DNA of 64,000 nt from Micrococcus sp. 2A. GTDB lineage: Bacteria; Actinomycetota; Actinomycetes; Actinomycetales; Micrococcaceae. The stretch spans positions 434,001 through 498,000 of the forward strand of contig NZ_CP154351.1 in NCBI RefSeq assembly GCF_039519235.1, in the 5' to 3' direction. The notes under the pieces are model-generated. The model ran no database searches. It was given only the letters and a program-made list of their open reading frames with translations, and was not told the DNA's origin. Numbering within the stretch: the first letter of the stretch is position 1; every line of letters starts with the position of its first letter. Of the stretch, positions 29,096-37,752 are shown piece by piece. The position numbers were made by a program, and so were the translations under genes.

Positions 29096-31696
29096 ATGGC
29101 TGACCTGTTCTCCGCGCTCGGACGCGCCCCCCTGCCCACCTCTCGGACCCGCCCGTCGGCGGATCCGCAGACCGCCCTGCCCGGGCTCGTGCCCGCCGCG
29201 GTGACGCGTGCCGCGCTGGACCCGGAGGCGCCGGGGGGAGCGTGGGGCGGGGACGGCGTCGGGAACGGCGCGGACACCGCCGCCCACACCCCGGAGTCCC
29301 TCGTGGAGGGGCTGAACCCCCAGCAGGCGGCGGCGGTGACCCATGCCGGGGCGCCGCTGCTGATCGTCGCCGGGGCCGGCTCGGGCAAGACGCGCGTGCT
29401 GACCCACCGGATCGCGCACCTGCTGGCCACGGGGCGGGCCCGCCCGCACGAGATCCTGGCCATCACCTTCACGAACAAGGCCGCCGCGGAGATGCGCGAG
29501 CGCGTCGCCGGGCTCATCGGCCCCACGGCGCAGCGCATGTGGATCTCGACGTTCCACTCCTCCGCCGTGCGCATCCTGCGCAACGAGGCGGCGAGCATCG
29601 GGCTGAAGTCCACCTTCACCATCTACGACGCGGCGGACAGCCTGCGGCTGGTCACCACGATCGCCAAGCTGCACGAGCTGGACCCCAAGCGCTTCGCGCC
29701 CAAGGCCCTGCTCAACCGCATCAGCTCCCTCAAGAACGAGCTCATCGAGGCGGACGACTATGCGGGCACCGTGTCCGAGACGGATCCGTGGGCCCAGGCG
29801 GTGGCCGCGGTGTACCGCGACTACACGGCGCGGCTGCGCCAGGCCAACGCCCTGGACTTCGACGACCTGATCGGCATGACCGTCCACATGTTCGAGGCGT
29901 TCCCGCGCGTGCTGGACAGCTACCGCCGCCGCTTCCGCCACGTGCTCGTGGACGAGTACCAGGACACCAACCACGCGCAGTACCGCCTCGTGCGGCTGCT
30001 CACCGGCCCAGCCGGCGAACCCGAGGGTGTGGACACCCCCGGCGGCGAGCTCACCGTGGTGGGCGACTCGGACCAGTCGATCTACGCCTTCCGCGGCGCG
30101 GACATCCGCAACATCGTGGAGTTCGAGCAGGACTTCACGGACGCGGCCACCATCCGGCTCGAGCAGAACTACCGCTCCACGCAGACCATCCTGGACGCGG
30201 CCAACGCGGTCATCCAAAACAATCCGGACCGCCGCAAGAAGGACCTGTGGACGGCCGAGGGTGCGGGGGAGAAGATCACCGGCTACGCCGCGGAGAACGA
30301 GTCCGCGGAGGCCGAGTGGATCTCCTCCACCATCGACCGCCTCCAGGACGAGGGCGGGGTGCGCCCGGCCGACGTCGCCGTGTTCTACCGCACCAACGCC
30401 CAGTCCCGCGCCCTCGAGGAGCGCCTCGTCACCCGCGGCATCCCGTACCGCGTGATCGGCGGCACGCGGTTCTACGACCGCAAGGAGATCAAGGACGCCC
30501 TCGCGTACCTGCGCGTGGTGGTCAACCCGGCCGACGACGTCAACGTGCGCCGCATCCTCAATGAGCCCAAGCGCGGCATCGGCGACCGTGCTGAGGGCGC
30601 CGTGGCCGCGTGGGCGCAGCGCCAGCGCACCACGTTCTTCGACGCCCTGCGGGACGCGGAGAACGCCCCGGGCATGGCCACGCGATCCGTGAAGGCGATC
30701 CGCGGGTTCGTCCAGATGATGGACGACCTCATGCAGCTGACGGAGGGCGAGAGCCCGGCCACCGTCCTCGAGGCCGTCCTCGAACAGTCCGGCATGCTCG
30801 CCGCGCTGCGCGAGTCGGAGGACCTGCAGGACGAGTCCCGCGCGGACAACCTCGGCGAGCTCGTGGCCGTGGTGCGCGCCTTCTCCACCGCTCACCCGGA
30901 CGGCACGCTCTCGGACTTCCTCGAGCAGGTGGCGCTCGTGGCGGACGCGGACCAGCTGCCCTCGCCGTCGGACGCCGAGGGCGCGGACCTCGCCGAGGCG
31001 CAGGGCCAGGTGACGCTCATGACGCTGCACACGGCCAAGGGCCTGGAGTTCCCGGTCGTCTTCCTCACGGGCATGGAGCACGGCGTCTTCCCGCACGCCC
31101 GCTCCATGACGGATGAGAAGGAGCTCGCGGAGGAGCGACGCCTGGCCTACGTGGGGCTGACCCGCGCCCGTGAACGGCTGTTCCTCTCCCGCGCGGAGGC
31201 GCGCTCCCTGTGGGGCCAGCACCAGTTCAACCCGCCCAGCCAGTTCCTCGGGGAGATCCCCGAGCGGCTCATCGAGTGGGAGCGCGAGGGGACCACGCGC
31301 CCGGCCGGCTCCCTGACCTCGCTCACGGGGGCGGGGACCTCGCGGTACGCGGGGCGGTTCGGCTCCGGCGGCGAGGGCGGCCGGCCCTCGTGGGCCTCTC
31401 GCGATGACGGCACCGGCGCGCGCCCCGCGCGCCTCACCCGCGGCGAGGAGGCCGCGGACCTGACCGTGCCGTCGTCGGTGGTGCGCGGCAAGGCCCCCTC
31501 ACGGGTGCAGCCGCAGAAGGAGATCGCGGCCCTGAACCCCGGAGACCGCGTGTCCCACGCCACCTTCGGTGCGGGCCGCGTAGACGCCGTCACCGGAGCC
31601 GGGGACAAGACCGTGGCCACGGTCACGTTCGAGGACTCGGGGGCCCAGAAGCGCCTGCTGCTGCGCTATGCACCCCTCACCCAGCTGGAGGGCTGA
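29096..31696 (+). CDS. pcrA: ATP-dependent DNA helicase PcrA/UvrD
   Basis: An 866-residue superfamily 1 DNA helicase acting in repair and replication restart. After an N-terminal extension of about 70 residues, Walker A is GAGSGKT with K98; other motifs are ITFTNKAAAEMRER (Ia), LVDEYQDTN (II), GDSDQSIYAFRGAD (III), EQNYRST (IV), LMTLHTAKGLEF (V) and YVGLTRARERL (VI). The C-terminal GDRVSHATFGAGRV segment is the tudor-like domain that contacts RNA polymerase in PcrA/UvrD. TAGACT at 29081-29086 lies 9 nt before the ATG. It precedes sucCD, the same order as uvrD1-sucC-sucD in Mycobacterium tuberculosis. Confidence 0.96.
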   Translation: MADLFSALGRAPLPTSRTRPSADPQTALPGLVPAAVTRAALDPEAPGGAWGGDGVGNGADTAAHTPESLVEGLNPQQAAAVTHAGAPLLIVAGAGSGKTRVLTHRIAHLLATGRARPHEILAITFTNKAAAEMRERVAGLIGPTAQRMWISTFHSSAVRILRNEAASIGLKSTFTIYDAADSLRLVTTIAKLHELDPKRFAPKALLNRISSLKNELIEADDYAGTVSETDPWAQAVAAVYRDYTARLRQANALDFDDLIGMTVHMFEAFPRVLDSYRRRFRHVLVDEYQDTNHAQYRLVRLLTGPAGEPEGVDTPGGELTVVGDSDQSIYAFRGADIRNIVEFEQDFTDAATIRLEQNYRSTQTILDAANAVIQNNPDRRKKDLWTAEGAGEKITGYAAENESAEAEWISSTIDRLQDEGGVRPADVAVFYRTNAQSRALEERLVTRGIPYRVIGGTRFYDRKEIKDALAYLRVVVNPADDVNVRRILNEPKRGIGDRAEGAVAAWAQRQRTTFFDALRDAENAPGMATRSVKAIRGFVQMMDDLMQLTEGESPATVLEAVLEQSGMLAALRESEDLQDESRADNLGELVAVVRAFSTAHPDGTLSDFLEQVALVADADQLPSPSDAEGADLAEAQGQVTLMTLHTAKGLEFPVVFLTGMEHGVFPHARSMTDEKELAEERRLAYVGLTRARERLFLSRAEARSLWGQHQFNPPSQFLGEIPERLIEWEREGTTRPAGSLTSLTGAGTSRYAGRFGSGGEGGRPSWASRDDGTGARPARLTRGEEAADLTVPSSVVRGKAPSRVQPQKEIAALNPGDRVSHATFGAGRVDAVTGAGDKTVATVTFEDSGAQKRLLLRYAPLTQLEG

Positions 31697-31725
31697 GAGC
31701 CCTCTGCGCGCCGGGCGGTGTGGAC

Positions 31726-31864
31726 TACAGTGACGGAGGAGAGCTCCACGACGCCGTCTCCGCGCCTCCGCGCGCGGCGGACCGGCGCGGGGCCCGCTCC
31801 CGCCGAGGCGCCGTGATGCGGCACCCCGGCAGACCGAAGTCTTCGACCCAGAAGGACATCCACC
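31726..31864 (+). promoter_or_regulatory. Predicted promoter and leader of sucCD
   Basis: TACAGT at 31726-31731 is the only strong -10 candidate between pcrA and sucC, leaving a leader of about 125 nt. The stop of pcrA is 29 nt before it, so sucCD is probably expressed independently of pcrA. No riboswitch-like structure was recognised. Confidence 0.45.
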
Positions 31865-33034
31865 GTGGACCTGTATGAGTACCAGGCGCGCGATCTGTTC
31901 GAGAAGCACGGCGTCCCCGTGCTCGCCGGCATCGTGGCGCAGACCCCGGAAGAGGCCAAGGCGGCCGCTGAGAAGATCGGCGGCGTGACCGTCGTCAAGG
32001 CGCAGGTGAAGGTCGGCGGCCGCGGCAAGGCCGGCGGCGTCAAGGTCGCGAAGACCGCCGACGAGGCGTACGAGCACGCCAAGGCCATCCTGGGGATGGA
32101 CATCAAGGGCCACACCGTGCACCAGGTCATGATCGCGCAGGGCGCCGACATCGCCGAGGAGTACTACTTCTCCGTGCTGCTGGACCGCGCGAACCGCACC
32201 TACCTGGCCATGTGCTCGGTGGAGGGCGGCATGGACATCGAGACCCTCGCCGAGGAGCGCCCCGAGGCCCTCGCCAAGGTGCCCGTCTCCGCGCTGACCG
32301 GCATCGACGCCGAGACCGCCCAGAAGATCGTCGCCGAGGCGAACTTCCCCGAGGAGCTGCGCGCCGACGTCGCCGACGTCCTGCAGACGCTGTGGACCGT
32401 CTTCGAGAAGGAGGACGCCACCCTCGTCGAGGTCAACCCGCTGGTGAAGACCGGCGACGGCAAGATCCTCGCCCTCGACGGCAAGGTCTCCCTCGATGAC
32501 AACGCCGAGTTCCGCCAGGAGGGCCACGCGGCCCTCGTCGACGAGCGCACCGAGGACCCGCTGGAGGCCAAGGCCAAGGCGAACGACCTCAACTACGTGA
32601 AGCTCGACGGCCAGGTCGGCGTGATCGGCAACGGCGCCGGCCTCGTGATGTCCACCCTCGACGTGGTGGCCTACGCGGGCGAGAAGCACGGCGGCGTGAA
32701 GCCCGCCAACTTCCTTGACATCGGCGGCGGCGCCAACGCCGAGGTCATGGCCAACGGCCTCGACGTCATCCTCGGCGACGAGCAGGTCAAGTCCGTGTTC
32801 GTGAACGTCTTCGGCGGCATCACCGCGTGCGACGCCGTCGCCAACGGCATCGTCAAGGCCCTCGAGATCCTGGGCGACTCCGCCACCAAGCCGCTGGTCG
32901 TCCGCCTGGACGGCAACGCCGTGGAGGAGGGCCGCCGCATCCTGCAGGAGGCCAACCACCCGCTGGTCACCCTGGCCGCCACCATGGACGAGGGCGCCGA
33001 CAAGGCCGCCGAGCTCGCCCACTCCGCGAACTGA
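31865..33034 (+). CDS. sucC: Succinyl-CoA synthetase beta subunit (ADP-forming)
   Basis: A 389-residue beta subunit of succinate-CoA ligase, the TCA-cycle step that makes ATP from succinyl-CoA. It starts [19 protein letters not shown], has the ATP-grasp domain ([18 protein letters not shown]) and the C-terminal ligase domain ([26 protein letters not shown]). The start is GTG, with AGAAGGAC upstream. sucD follows after 26 nt, the usual operon. Confidence 0.98.
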   Translation: MDLYEYQARDLFEKHGVPVLAGIVAQTPEEAKAAAEKIGGVTVVKAQVKVGGRGKAGGVKVAKTADEAYEHAKAILGMDIKGHTVHQVMIAQGADIAEEYYFSVLLDRANRTYLAMCSVEGGMDIETLAEERPEALAKVPVSALTGIDAETAQKIVAEANFPEELRADVADVLQTLWTVFEKEDATLVEVNPLVKTGDGKILALDGKVSLDDNAEFRQEGHAALVDERTEDPLEAKAKANDLNYVKLDGQVGVIGNGAGLVMSTLDVVAYAGEKHGGVKPANFLDIGGGANAEVMANGLDVILGDEQVKSVFVNVFGGITACDAVANGIVKALEILGDSATKPLVVRLDGNAVEEGRRILQEANHPLVTLAATMDEGADKAAELAHSAN

Positions 33035-33060
33035 CCGTTCGGAAAGACTGAGGAACAGCT

Positions 33061-33978
<918 letters not shown>

Positions 33979-34010
33979 GTCCCCAGATCTCGGGCTGATC
34001 CCGACGACGC

Positions 34011-34046
34011 GGGCCCCGTGCCTCCCGAGAGGGAGGTGCGGGGCCC
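34011..34046 (+). terminator. Intrinsic terminator of sucCD
   Basis: Stem GGGCCCCG (34011-34018) with CGGGGCCC (34039-34046), a 2x2 internal mismatch, then CCTCCC/GGGAGG closing a GAGA tetraloop. The downstream strand is moderately T-rich because of the 11-bp repeats that follow. It ends the sucCD transcript. Confidence 0.8.
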
Positions 34047-34062
34047 ACTGCGTTCTTGCTCC

Positions 34063-34095
34063 CGTTGTTCCTGCGTTGTTCCTGCGTCGTTCCTG
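34063..34095 (+). repeat. Three tandem 11-bp repeats
   Basis: Units CGTTGTTCCTG at 34063-34073 and 34074-34084, then CGTCGTTCCTG at 34085-34095. They lie between the sucCD terminator and the 28-bp palindrome. The period of 11 bp, near one helical turn, is notable, but no function can be assigned. Confidence 0.85.
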
Positions 34096-34130
34096 CGTGC
34101 GGGAGGGCTGACATGGACGCTGCCGCCGAT

Positions 34131-34191
34131 GAGCTGGGCGCAGTACTGCCAGGTAACCCCCGAGGTTACCTGGCAGTACTGCGCCCAGCTC
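34131..34191. terminator. 28-bp perfect palindrome, probable bidirectional terminator
   Basis: Arms at 34131-34158 and 34164-34191 are exact reverse complements around a CCCGA loop. The sequence is less GC-rich than its surroundings and contains AGTACT and GGTAACC. It lies between convergent sucD and the VIT1-family gene. sucD already has its own terminator, so the hairpin may mainly serve the minus strand or have another role. Confidence 0.65.
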
Positions 34192-34278
34192 AGGTGGACG
34201 CCGCCTGTTGCGCCTGTCGCGCCTGGTGCTGCCGTGGCGGCCCTTGCACCCGTGGCCGAACCCCGGAGCACCCGGAGG

Positions 34279-35409
34279 TCAGCCCACGTCGCCGCCTACC
34301 AGCATGCCCAGCACGTAGGTCACCGCCGCGGCGCCGTAGCCGATCGCGAGCTGGCGCAGGCCCCGAGCCAGCGGTGAGGAGCCGGACAGCAGCCCGACCA
34401 CACCGCCGGTGAAGAGCAGGGCCACGCCCACCATCGCCGCCGCCAGGCCCAGGGCCCACAGCCCGGACATGCCGAAGATGTACGGCAGGATCGGGATGAG
34501 CGCGCCGGAGGCGAAGAACGCGAAGCTGGACAGGGAGGCGCTCCACGCCGAGCCGATCTCCGCGAAGGAGTCCGAGTGGTCCACGGGTCCCTGGGAGCCG
34601 TCGGGACGGGCGGAGAACCGCGGGTTGCAGTCGCACGTGAGATAGCCGAGGCGCTCGAGCGCGCGGTGCTCGGCGTCCTCGGGCGTCATGCCGCGGGCCA
34701 GGTAGACGAGCTTGAGCTCGTTGTGGTCCAGGTCCAGGTGCTGGGCCGCCTCGAGGGTGATCTGGGTGGGGGAGGATGCCTCGAGCAGCTCCCGCTGGGA
34801 CCGCACCGAGACGTACTCGCCGGCCGCCATGGACAGCGCGCCCGCCAGCAGGCCGGCCACGCCCGTGAACAGCACGACGGACGGCGCCACGCCCGTCGCG
34901 CCGATGCCCATCACGAGCGCCAGGTTGGAGACCAGCCCGTCGTTCATGCCGAAGACGGCGGCACGGAAGTTGCCTGCCAGCTGCTCGCGACCCCGGGCGG
35001 CGAGGCCGCGCACGACCTCCTCGTGGATGGCCTCGTCCGCCACCATGCCCTCGGGGGCGTCCTGGTCCTCCGCGTAGGGAGTGTCCGACTCGGCGCGCTG
35101 GGCCAGGGCCAGCACGAACACGGAGCCGAAGATCCGCGCGAGCCAGCGCAGCAGGATGCGGTGCAGGGAGGGGCGCGGCGGGTTCTCGGCGTGCCCACCC
35201 AGGAGGGCCCGCCAGTGCTGTTCGTGGCGGCGCTCGGCCTCGGCGAGGCCGAGCAGGATGTCGCGCTCCACGCCGTCCTTGCGGGCGGCGATGTCGCGGT
35301 AGATCTGACCCTCGGCGATCTCGTCGGCGAGGTAGCGGCGCCAGCGTCGGACCTGTTCGCGGGTCGGCTCGGGGCGTGCCGCAGGAGTGGCGGTGTGGGC
35401 GGGGCTCAT
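34279..35409 (-). CDS. Ferritin-like/VIT1 fusion, predicted iron or manganese transporter (MbfA-like)
   Basis: A 376-residue protein with an N-terminal ferritin-like (rubrerythrin/erythrin) four-helix domain (about residues 1-150), including LADEIAEGQIYRDIA and AEAERRHEQHW, whose Glu/His residues fit a di-iron site. The C-terminal VIT1/CCC1 membrane domain starts at FRAAVFGMNDGLVSNLALV with five hydrophobic spans. The combination matches MbfA-type exporters, which sense or oxidise Fe(II) and move it across the membrane. A CDC motif (LTCDCNPRF) lies in the cytoplasmic loop. The ATG (MSPAHTA) has GGAG 4 nt upstream, with TAGACT (35493-35488) as -10. It is divergent from two DUF202 genes. Confidence 0.85.
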   Translation of the reverse strand: MSPAHTATPAARPEPTREQVRRWRRYLADEIAEGQIYRDIAARKDGVERDILLGLAEAERRHEQHWRALLGGHAENPPRPSLHRILLRWLARIFGSVFVLALAQRAESDTPYAEDQDAPEGMVADEAIHEEVVRGLAARGREQLAGNFRAAVFGMNDGLVSNLALVMGIGATGVAPSVVLFTGVAGLLAGALSMAAGEYVSVRSQRELLEASSPTQITLEAAQHLDLDHNELKLVYLARGMTPEDAEHRALERLGYLTCDCNPRFSARPDGSQGPVDHSDSFAEIGSAWSASLSSFAFFASGALIPILPYIFGMSGLWALGLAAAMVGVALLFTGGVVGLLSGSSPLARGLRQLAIGYGAAAVTYVLGMLVGGDVG

Positions 35410-35487
35410 GGGGCTCCATCGGATGGGCAGGCGGAGACGGGCGCCGCCGCCGCGGACCACGGCGGCCGGGCGCGCGCCCGACCCGCC

Positions 35488-35508
35488 AGTCTACGCCGTC
35501 GCTACCAT
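35488..35508. promoter_or_regulatory. Divergent promoters of the VIT1-family and DUF202 genes
   Basis: TAGACT on the minus strand (35493-35488) gives the VIT1-family gene a leader of about 70 nt. TACCAT on the plus strand (35503-35508) lies 6 nt before the ATG at 35515 and predicts a leaderless DUF202 message. The two -10 boxes are only 9 bp apart, so the promoters probably compete or are co-regulated. Confidence 0.55.
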
Positions 35509-35514
35509 GGCCGC

Positions 35515-35934
35515 ATGGACGCAGCAGAGACCCCCGACGGCCCCGAGGCCGCCGCCCACGACGGCGGCCGGCCGGCCTGGCAGCACCGCCTCCTGGCGGG
35601 CGGGGTGGAGCCGGACCCCCGGTTCACGCTTGCCAATGAGCGCACGTTCCTGGCCTGGGTCCGGACGGCGCTGGCGCTGCTGGCCGGCGGGGTCGCGGTG
35701 GAGACGTTCACCGGCGCCCTCTTCGCGCCGCCGGTCCGGGTGGTGCTGAGCACGGTGCTGCTCGTCCTGGCGGCGCTGCTCGCCCTGGGCGCGGGCGCGC
35801 GCTGGCTCCGGGTGGAGCGGGCGATGCGCCGCGGCCGTCCGCTGCCGCTGCCGCTGATCGTCCCGGTCCTGGCGGGGGGCGTCGTGCTGGCCGTCGTGGT
35901 GCTGATGCTCGCCGTCGTCCTGCCGCGGGGCTGA
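35515..35934 (+). CDS. DUF202 family membrane protein
   Basis: A 139-residue protein with the DUF202/YidH signature (DPRFTLANERTFLAWVRTALALLAGGVAV) covering the first membrane span, followed by two more spans (VVLSTVLLVLAALLALGAGA and LIVPVLAGGVVLAVVVLMLA). Some DUF202 domains occur with SPX/VTC proteins and transporters, so an envelope or transport role is possible. A second DUF202 gene starts 4 nt after its stop. No Shine-Dalgarno is visible; the TACCAT box 6 nt upstream supports this ATG. Its function is unknown. Confidence 0.85.
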   Translation: MDAAETPDGPEAAAHDGGRPAWQHRLLAGGVEPDPRFTLANERTFLAWVRTALALLAGGVAVETFTGALFAPPVRVVLSTVLLVLAALLALGAGARWLRVERAMRRGRPLPLPLIVPVLAGGVVLAVVVLMLAVVLPRG

Positions 35935-35938
35935 GGCG

Positions 35939-36262
35939 ATGCGTCTGCATCACGACCCGGGGCTGCAGCCCGAGCGCACCGTGATGAGCTGGGGCCGCAC
36001 GGTCCTGGCGCTGAGCGTCCTCAGCCTCACGTTCCTGAGGTGGTGGCCGGCCGTCGGCGCGTGGGCGTTCGGGCCTGCGGTGGTGGCGGCCGTCGGCGGG
36101 GCGGCGGTGCTGGCCACCCAGCGCCGGCGCTACGTGGCGCAGGCGCGCGGGATCGCAGGGGAGCGGGCCCGGCCGGCCCTGGCGTCGGTGGCCGGCATGG
36201 TCGTGCTGGTGGTGGGCTTGGCGGCCCTCGGGATCACTGCGACGCTGCTGCACGCGGCCTGA
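35939..36262 (+). CDS. Second DUF202 family membrane protein
   Basis: A 107-residue protein with a shorter DUF202 core (LQPERTVMSWGRTVLALSVL) and three hydrophobic segments. It is encoded 4 nt after the first DUF202 gene, so the pair is certainly one operon and could form a hetero-oligomer. The first acidic residue pattern differs from its partner (QPERTVMSW versus NERTFLAW), so the two are ancient paralogues rather than a recent duplication. It ends at a strong hairpin shared with convergent fdhA. Confidence 0.8.
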   Translation: MRLHHDPGLQPERTVMSWGRTVLALSVLSLTFLRWWPAVGAWAFGPAVVAAVGGAAVLATQRRRYVAQARGIAGERARPALASVAGMVVLVVGLAALGITATLLHAA

Positions 36263-36272
36263 TCCGCGGACG

Positions 36273-36318
36273 ACGACGGCGCCCCTCACCTGCGCGGGCA
36301 GGTGAGGGGCGCCGTCGT
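36273..36318. terminator. Bidirectional hairpin between the DUF202 pair and fdhA
   Basis: Perfect 21-nt arms (36273-36293 and 36298-36318) close a GCGG loop between convergent stop codons at 36262 and 36338. No T-tract. It is of the same long-stem type as the hairpin at 272-332. Confidence 0.75.
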
Positions 36319-36337
36319 GCCGCCGGAGGCGAACCGC

Positions 36338-37531
36338 TCAGCGGGCGATCATGCCGTGGGGGTCGATGACGAACTTCTCCAGGGAGCCCTGGTCGAACTC
36401 CGCGTAGGCCTGGGGTGCCTCGTCCAGGCTGATCACGCGCGGGTTGACCATCTCCGTCAGGTACGGCATCCGGTCCCACAGGATCGACATCATCAGCTGA
36501 CGGTTGTAGCGCATGATGGGCGCCTGGCCGCCGATGATGTGGGGCGACTTGATCCAGGCCTTGCCGAAGTCCACCGGGAAGGTGCCCTCCTGCTCAGCCT
36601 TCGTCTCCGCGATCGGGTCCGGCCCGTAGATGCCGATGATGCCCGTGGCACCGCCCGGACGGGTGATGTCCAGGACCTGGTTCACAGCGGCGATGGGCTG
36701 CATCTCATCGGACGCGGAGCCCAGGCCGTGGGCCTCGGAGCCGACGCAGTCCACCGCGCAGTCCACCATCGGCTCGCCGAGGATGTCGTTCACGGCGTCC
36801 TGCAGGTTCTCCGTGACGGAGAGGTCGATGGTCTCGCAGCCGTGCTTGCGCACCAGCTCCAGCCGCGAGGCGTCCTGGTCGCCCACGATGATGCACGAGG
36901 CGCCCAGCAGCCGAGCGGCAGCCGCGGCGCACCGGCCCACGGGGCCGGCACCGGCGATGTAGACGGTGGAGCCGGGCTTGGCGCCGGCCTCCACGAGGCC
37001 GTGGAACGCCGTGGGGAGGATGTCCGAGAGCACGGTCAGATCCAGGATCTTCTCCATCGCCTGCTCCTGGTCCGGGAAGCGCAGCAGCTGGAAGTCGGCG
37101 TACGGCACGAACAGGTACTCGGCCTGTCCGCCCTGGAAGCCGCCCAGATTGAAGCCGTAGGCGGCGGCCGCCTGCTCCGGGTTGGCGGTCTCGCAGATCT
37201 CGGTCCGGCCGGCGCGGCAGTTGCGGCAGCGGCCGCAGGCCACGTTGAACGGCACGGAGACGAGGTCGCCCTCCTTCAGGAACTGGACGTCGCTGCCGAT
37301 CTCCAGCACCTGGCCGGTCATCTCGTGACCCAGCACCATGCCCTCGGGCGCGGGGAAGGACCCGCGGTAGATGTGCAGGTCGCTGCCGCAGATGTTGGTG
37401 GCGACGATCTTGAGGATGACGCCGTGCGGGGCGGCGGAGCCGTCAGGCATCTCCAGCTTGGGGAAGTCCAGCTCGTCGACGCGCACGTCCTTGATGCCGT
37501 GGAATGCCACGGCGCGGTTCTTGGTGGTCAT
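36338..37531 (-). CDS. fdhA: Zinc alcohol dehydrogenase family, glutathione-independent formaldehyde dehydrogenase-like
   Basis: A 397-residue medium-chain dehydrogenase resembling Pseudomonas formaldehyde dehydrogenase (PFDH/FdhA), which oxidises formaldehyde with bound NAD without a thiol cofactor. It shows the catalytic zinc ligands NICGSDLH and LGHEMTG, the structural zinc cluster CGRCRNCRAGRTEIC, and the Rossmann motif AGAGPVGRCAAA. The long inserted loop around VDCVGSEAHGLGSASDEMQP is typical of PFDH. Most Actinobacteria also have a mycothiol-dependent enzyme; this is not that type. It may detoxify formaldehyde or dismutate aldehydes. A -10-like TAGTGT lies about 100 nt upstream. Confidence 0.85.
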   Translation of the reverse strand: MTTKNRAVAFHGIKDVRVDELDFPKLEMPDGSAAPHGVILKIVATNICGSDLHIYRGSFPAPEGMVLGHEMTGQVLEIGSDVQFLKEGDLVSVPFNVACGRCRNCRAGRTEICETANPEQAAAAYGFNLGGFQGGQAEYLFVPYADFQLLRFPDQEQAMEKILDLTVLSDILPTAFHGLVEAGAKPGSTVYIAGAGPVGRCAAAAARLLGASCIIVGDQDASRLELVRKHGCETIDLSVTENLQDAVNDILGEPMVDCAVDCVGSEAHGLGSASDEMQPIAAVNQVLDITRPGGATGIIGIYGPDPIAETKAEQEGTFPVDFGKAWIKSPHIIGGQAPIMRYNRQLMMSILWDRMPYLTEMVNPRVISLDEAPQAYAEFDQGSLEKFVIDPHGMIAR

Positions 37532-37661
37532 GGAAACTGTTGCCTTTCTGTCTCCAGCGAGGCCCCAGGTGGGGCGAGAGACGGGGCGAACCCGAGGGGT
37601 AGTCCCAGTCCCGGGCTGTACGGACACACTAGGGGCCGGGGGGAGCCTGGGGGAAGGGTCG

Positions 37662-37690
37662 CCCGCCGCCACCCGCCGCCACCCGCCGCA
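37662..37690 (+). repeat. Short 10-bp tandem repeat
   Basis: CCCGCCGCCA is repeated nearly three times in the 221-bp space between fdhA and the symporter gene. The rest of this space holds the putative fdhA promoter and leader; I see no other gene. The repeat is probably simple-sequence slippage. Confidence 0.6.
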
Positions 37691-37752
37691 CCGGTCACCT
37701 GGCCTCGGCCATCGTGTGGGCGTCGGAGGATCACGGGCCCCGGGAGCGTCGG

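Noticed and set aside
28340-31222. 960-codon minus-strand open frame opposite pcrA
   Set aside because: It runs across tRNA-Arg, a membrane-protein gene and pcrA, and has no recognisable motif. pcrA with its complete helicase motifs is the real gene.
36338-37531. Mycothiol-dependent formaldehyde dehydrogenase (MscR)
   Set aside because: The sequence has the long loop and NAD-site pattern of the glutathione-independent PFDH class. No mycothiol-related gene is adjacent.
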